Below the pieces are notes generated by a model. The model searched no databases and had not been told where the DNA came from. It was given only the letters and a program-made list of their open reading frames with translations. This document shows, piece by piece, positions 63,385 to 64,000 of a stretch of DNA of 64,000 nucleotides; positions within the stretch are counted from its first letter, which is position 1; every line of letters starts with the position of its first letter. The DNA is from an uncultured Pelagibacteraceae bacterium (GTDB lineage: Bacteria > Pseudomonadota > Alphaproteobacteria > Pelagibacterales > Pelagibacteraceae). The translations under genes and the position numbers were made by a program. Location of the stretch: NCBI GenBank assembly GCA_902524115.1, contig CABZCA010000004.1, positions 1 to 64,000 of the forward strand, written 5' to 3'.

Positions 63385-64000
63385 TAATCAGTTAATCCAT
63401 CAGTTCTAACTTTATTTCTTTCTAAATGTATGGGCAATACTTTTCCATAAATTGCTTTTGAATGTTCGGGTGTATTCACTCTCCAGGGATCCAACACATA
63501 CGCAGGTATGCACATAAAACGTGATGTTTTTCCAATAACTTTAGTTACTCTATGCATAGTAAATCTACCTTTAAATATTTGTAAATCACCAGGTTCAAGC
63601 TCAAGTCGTTTTACTCTTGTTCGATCTCCATCTAGCACTTTCTTCACCTCATCAAATTTTTCGTTACCAGGTTCTCTTATGTTAGGACAATATTCAAATA
63701 TTCCTCCTTCTTCTGGTTTTTGGATCATTAGACTTAAAGTAAATTCACAACTGTCAAAATGCCATGGCAATATTCCATCAGGCTCCATAACATTATATGC
63801 ATGACAGGCCAAAGGATCAGCCCATCTATATATAGGTGCAATCCCTAAGCAGACAGATACAAATTTTAATAATTCCTCAGTTTCATAAAGAAATTTCATC
63901 TCCGAATTTTTTGCAAAACAATCTGAGTTTAAGTATCCATTAAATCTATCCATAAATATTCTTTTTGGGTGATCTTTGGGAAGAGTAGGATCATCTTTTG
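63384..64000 (-). CDS. PhyH/HalD-BesD-like Fe(II)/2OG oxygenase, 5' end beyond window
   Basis: PWHFDSCEFTLSLMIQKPEEGGIFEYCPNIR (HxD) and FKGRFTMHRVTKV (distal His); frame open through 64000 (KDDPTLPKDHPKRIFMDRF...). Confidence 0.78.
   Translation of the reverse strand, partial: KDDPTLPKDHPKRIFMDRFNGYLNSDCFAKNSEMKFLYETEELLKFVSVCLGIAPIYRWADPLACHAYNVMEPDGILPWHFDSCEFTLSLMIQKPEEGGIFEYCPNIREPGNEKFDEVKKVLDGDRTRVKRLELEPGDLQIFKGRFTMHRVTKVIGKTSRFMCIPAYVLDPWRVNTPEHSKAIYGKVLPIHLERNKVRTDGLTD

Overview
AT-rich, very tightly packed alphaproteobacterial chromosome segment. The gene content and style look like SAR11/Pelagibacterales (inference from gene families and compactness, no search run). Contents in order: glyQS, ppdK, nadC/nadA, tRNA-Leu(GAG), a circularly permuted two-piece tmRNA on the minus strand (not in the ORF track), thyX, an Mrp/ApbC ATPase, hflK-hflC-DUF2065-degP, miaA, ilvB-ilvN-ilvC-leuA, mreBCD-mrdA-rodA, a mixed amino/hydroxy-acid metabolism block, two complete LIV-type ABC importers interleaved with LysE/AzlCD-type amino-acid exporters and a CsiD/GlaH-type glutarate hydroxylase, and a roughly 18 kb catabolic island (about 45.8-64 kb). 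The island contains a recognisable carnitine-to-betaine module (carnitine dehydrogenase, BKACE/dehydrocarnitine cleavage, thioesterase) and a second, apparently uncharacterised module (luciferase-like monooxygenase, ThDP enzyme, 'amino acid synthesis' DUF1185 protein, alpha/beta hydrolase, aldehyde dehydrogenase). No CRISPR, transposase, integrase or rRNA was seen. The strongest second-look items are the permuted tmRNA with its tag, a hairpin that sequesters the Shine-Dalgarno upstream of a LysE exporter, and the uncharacterised catabolic module with its paralogous LLM plus hydrolase pair.
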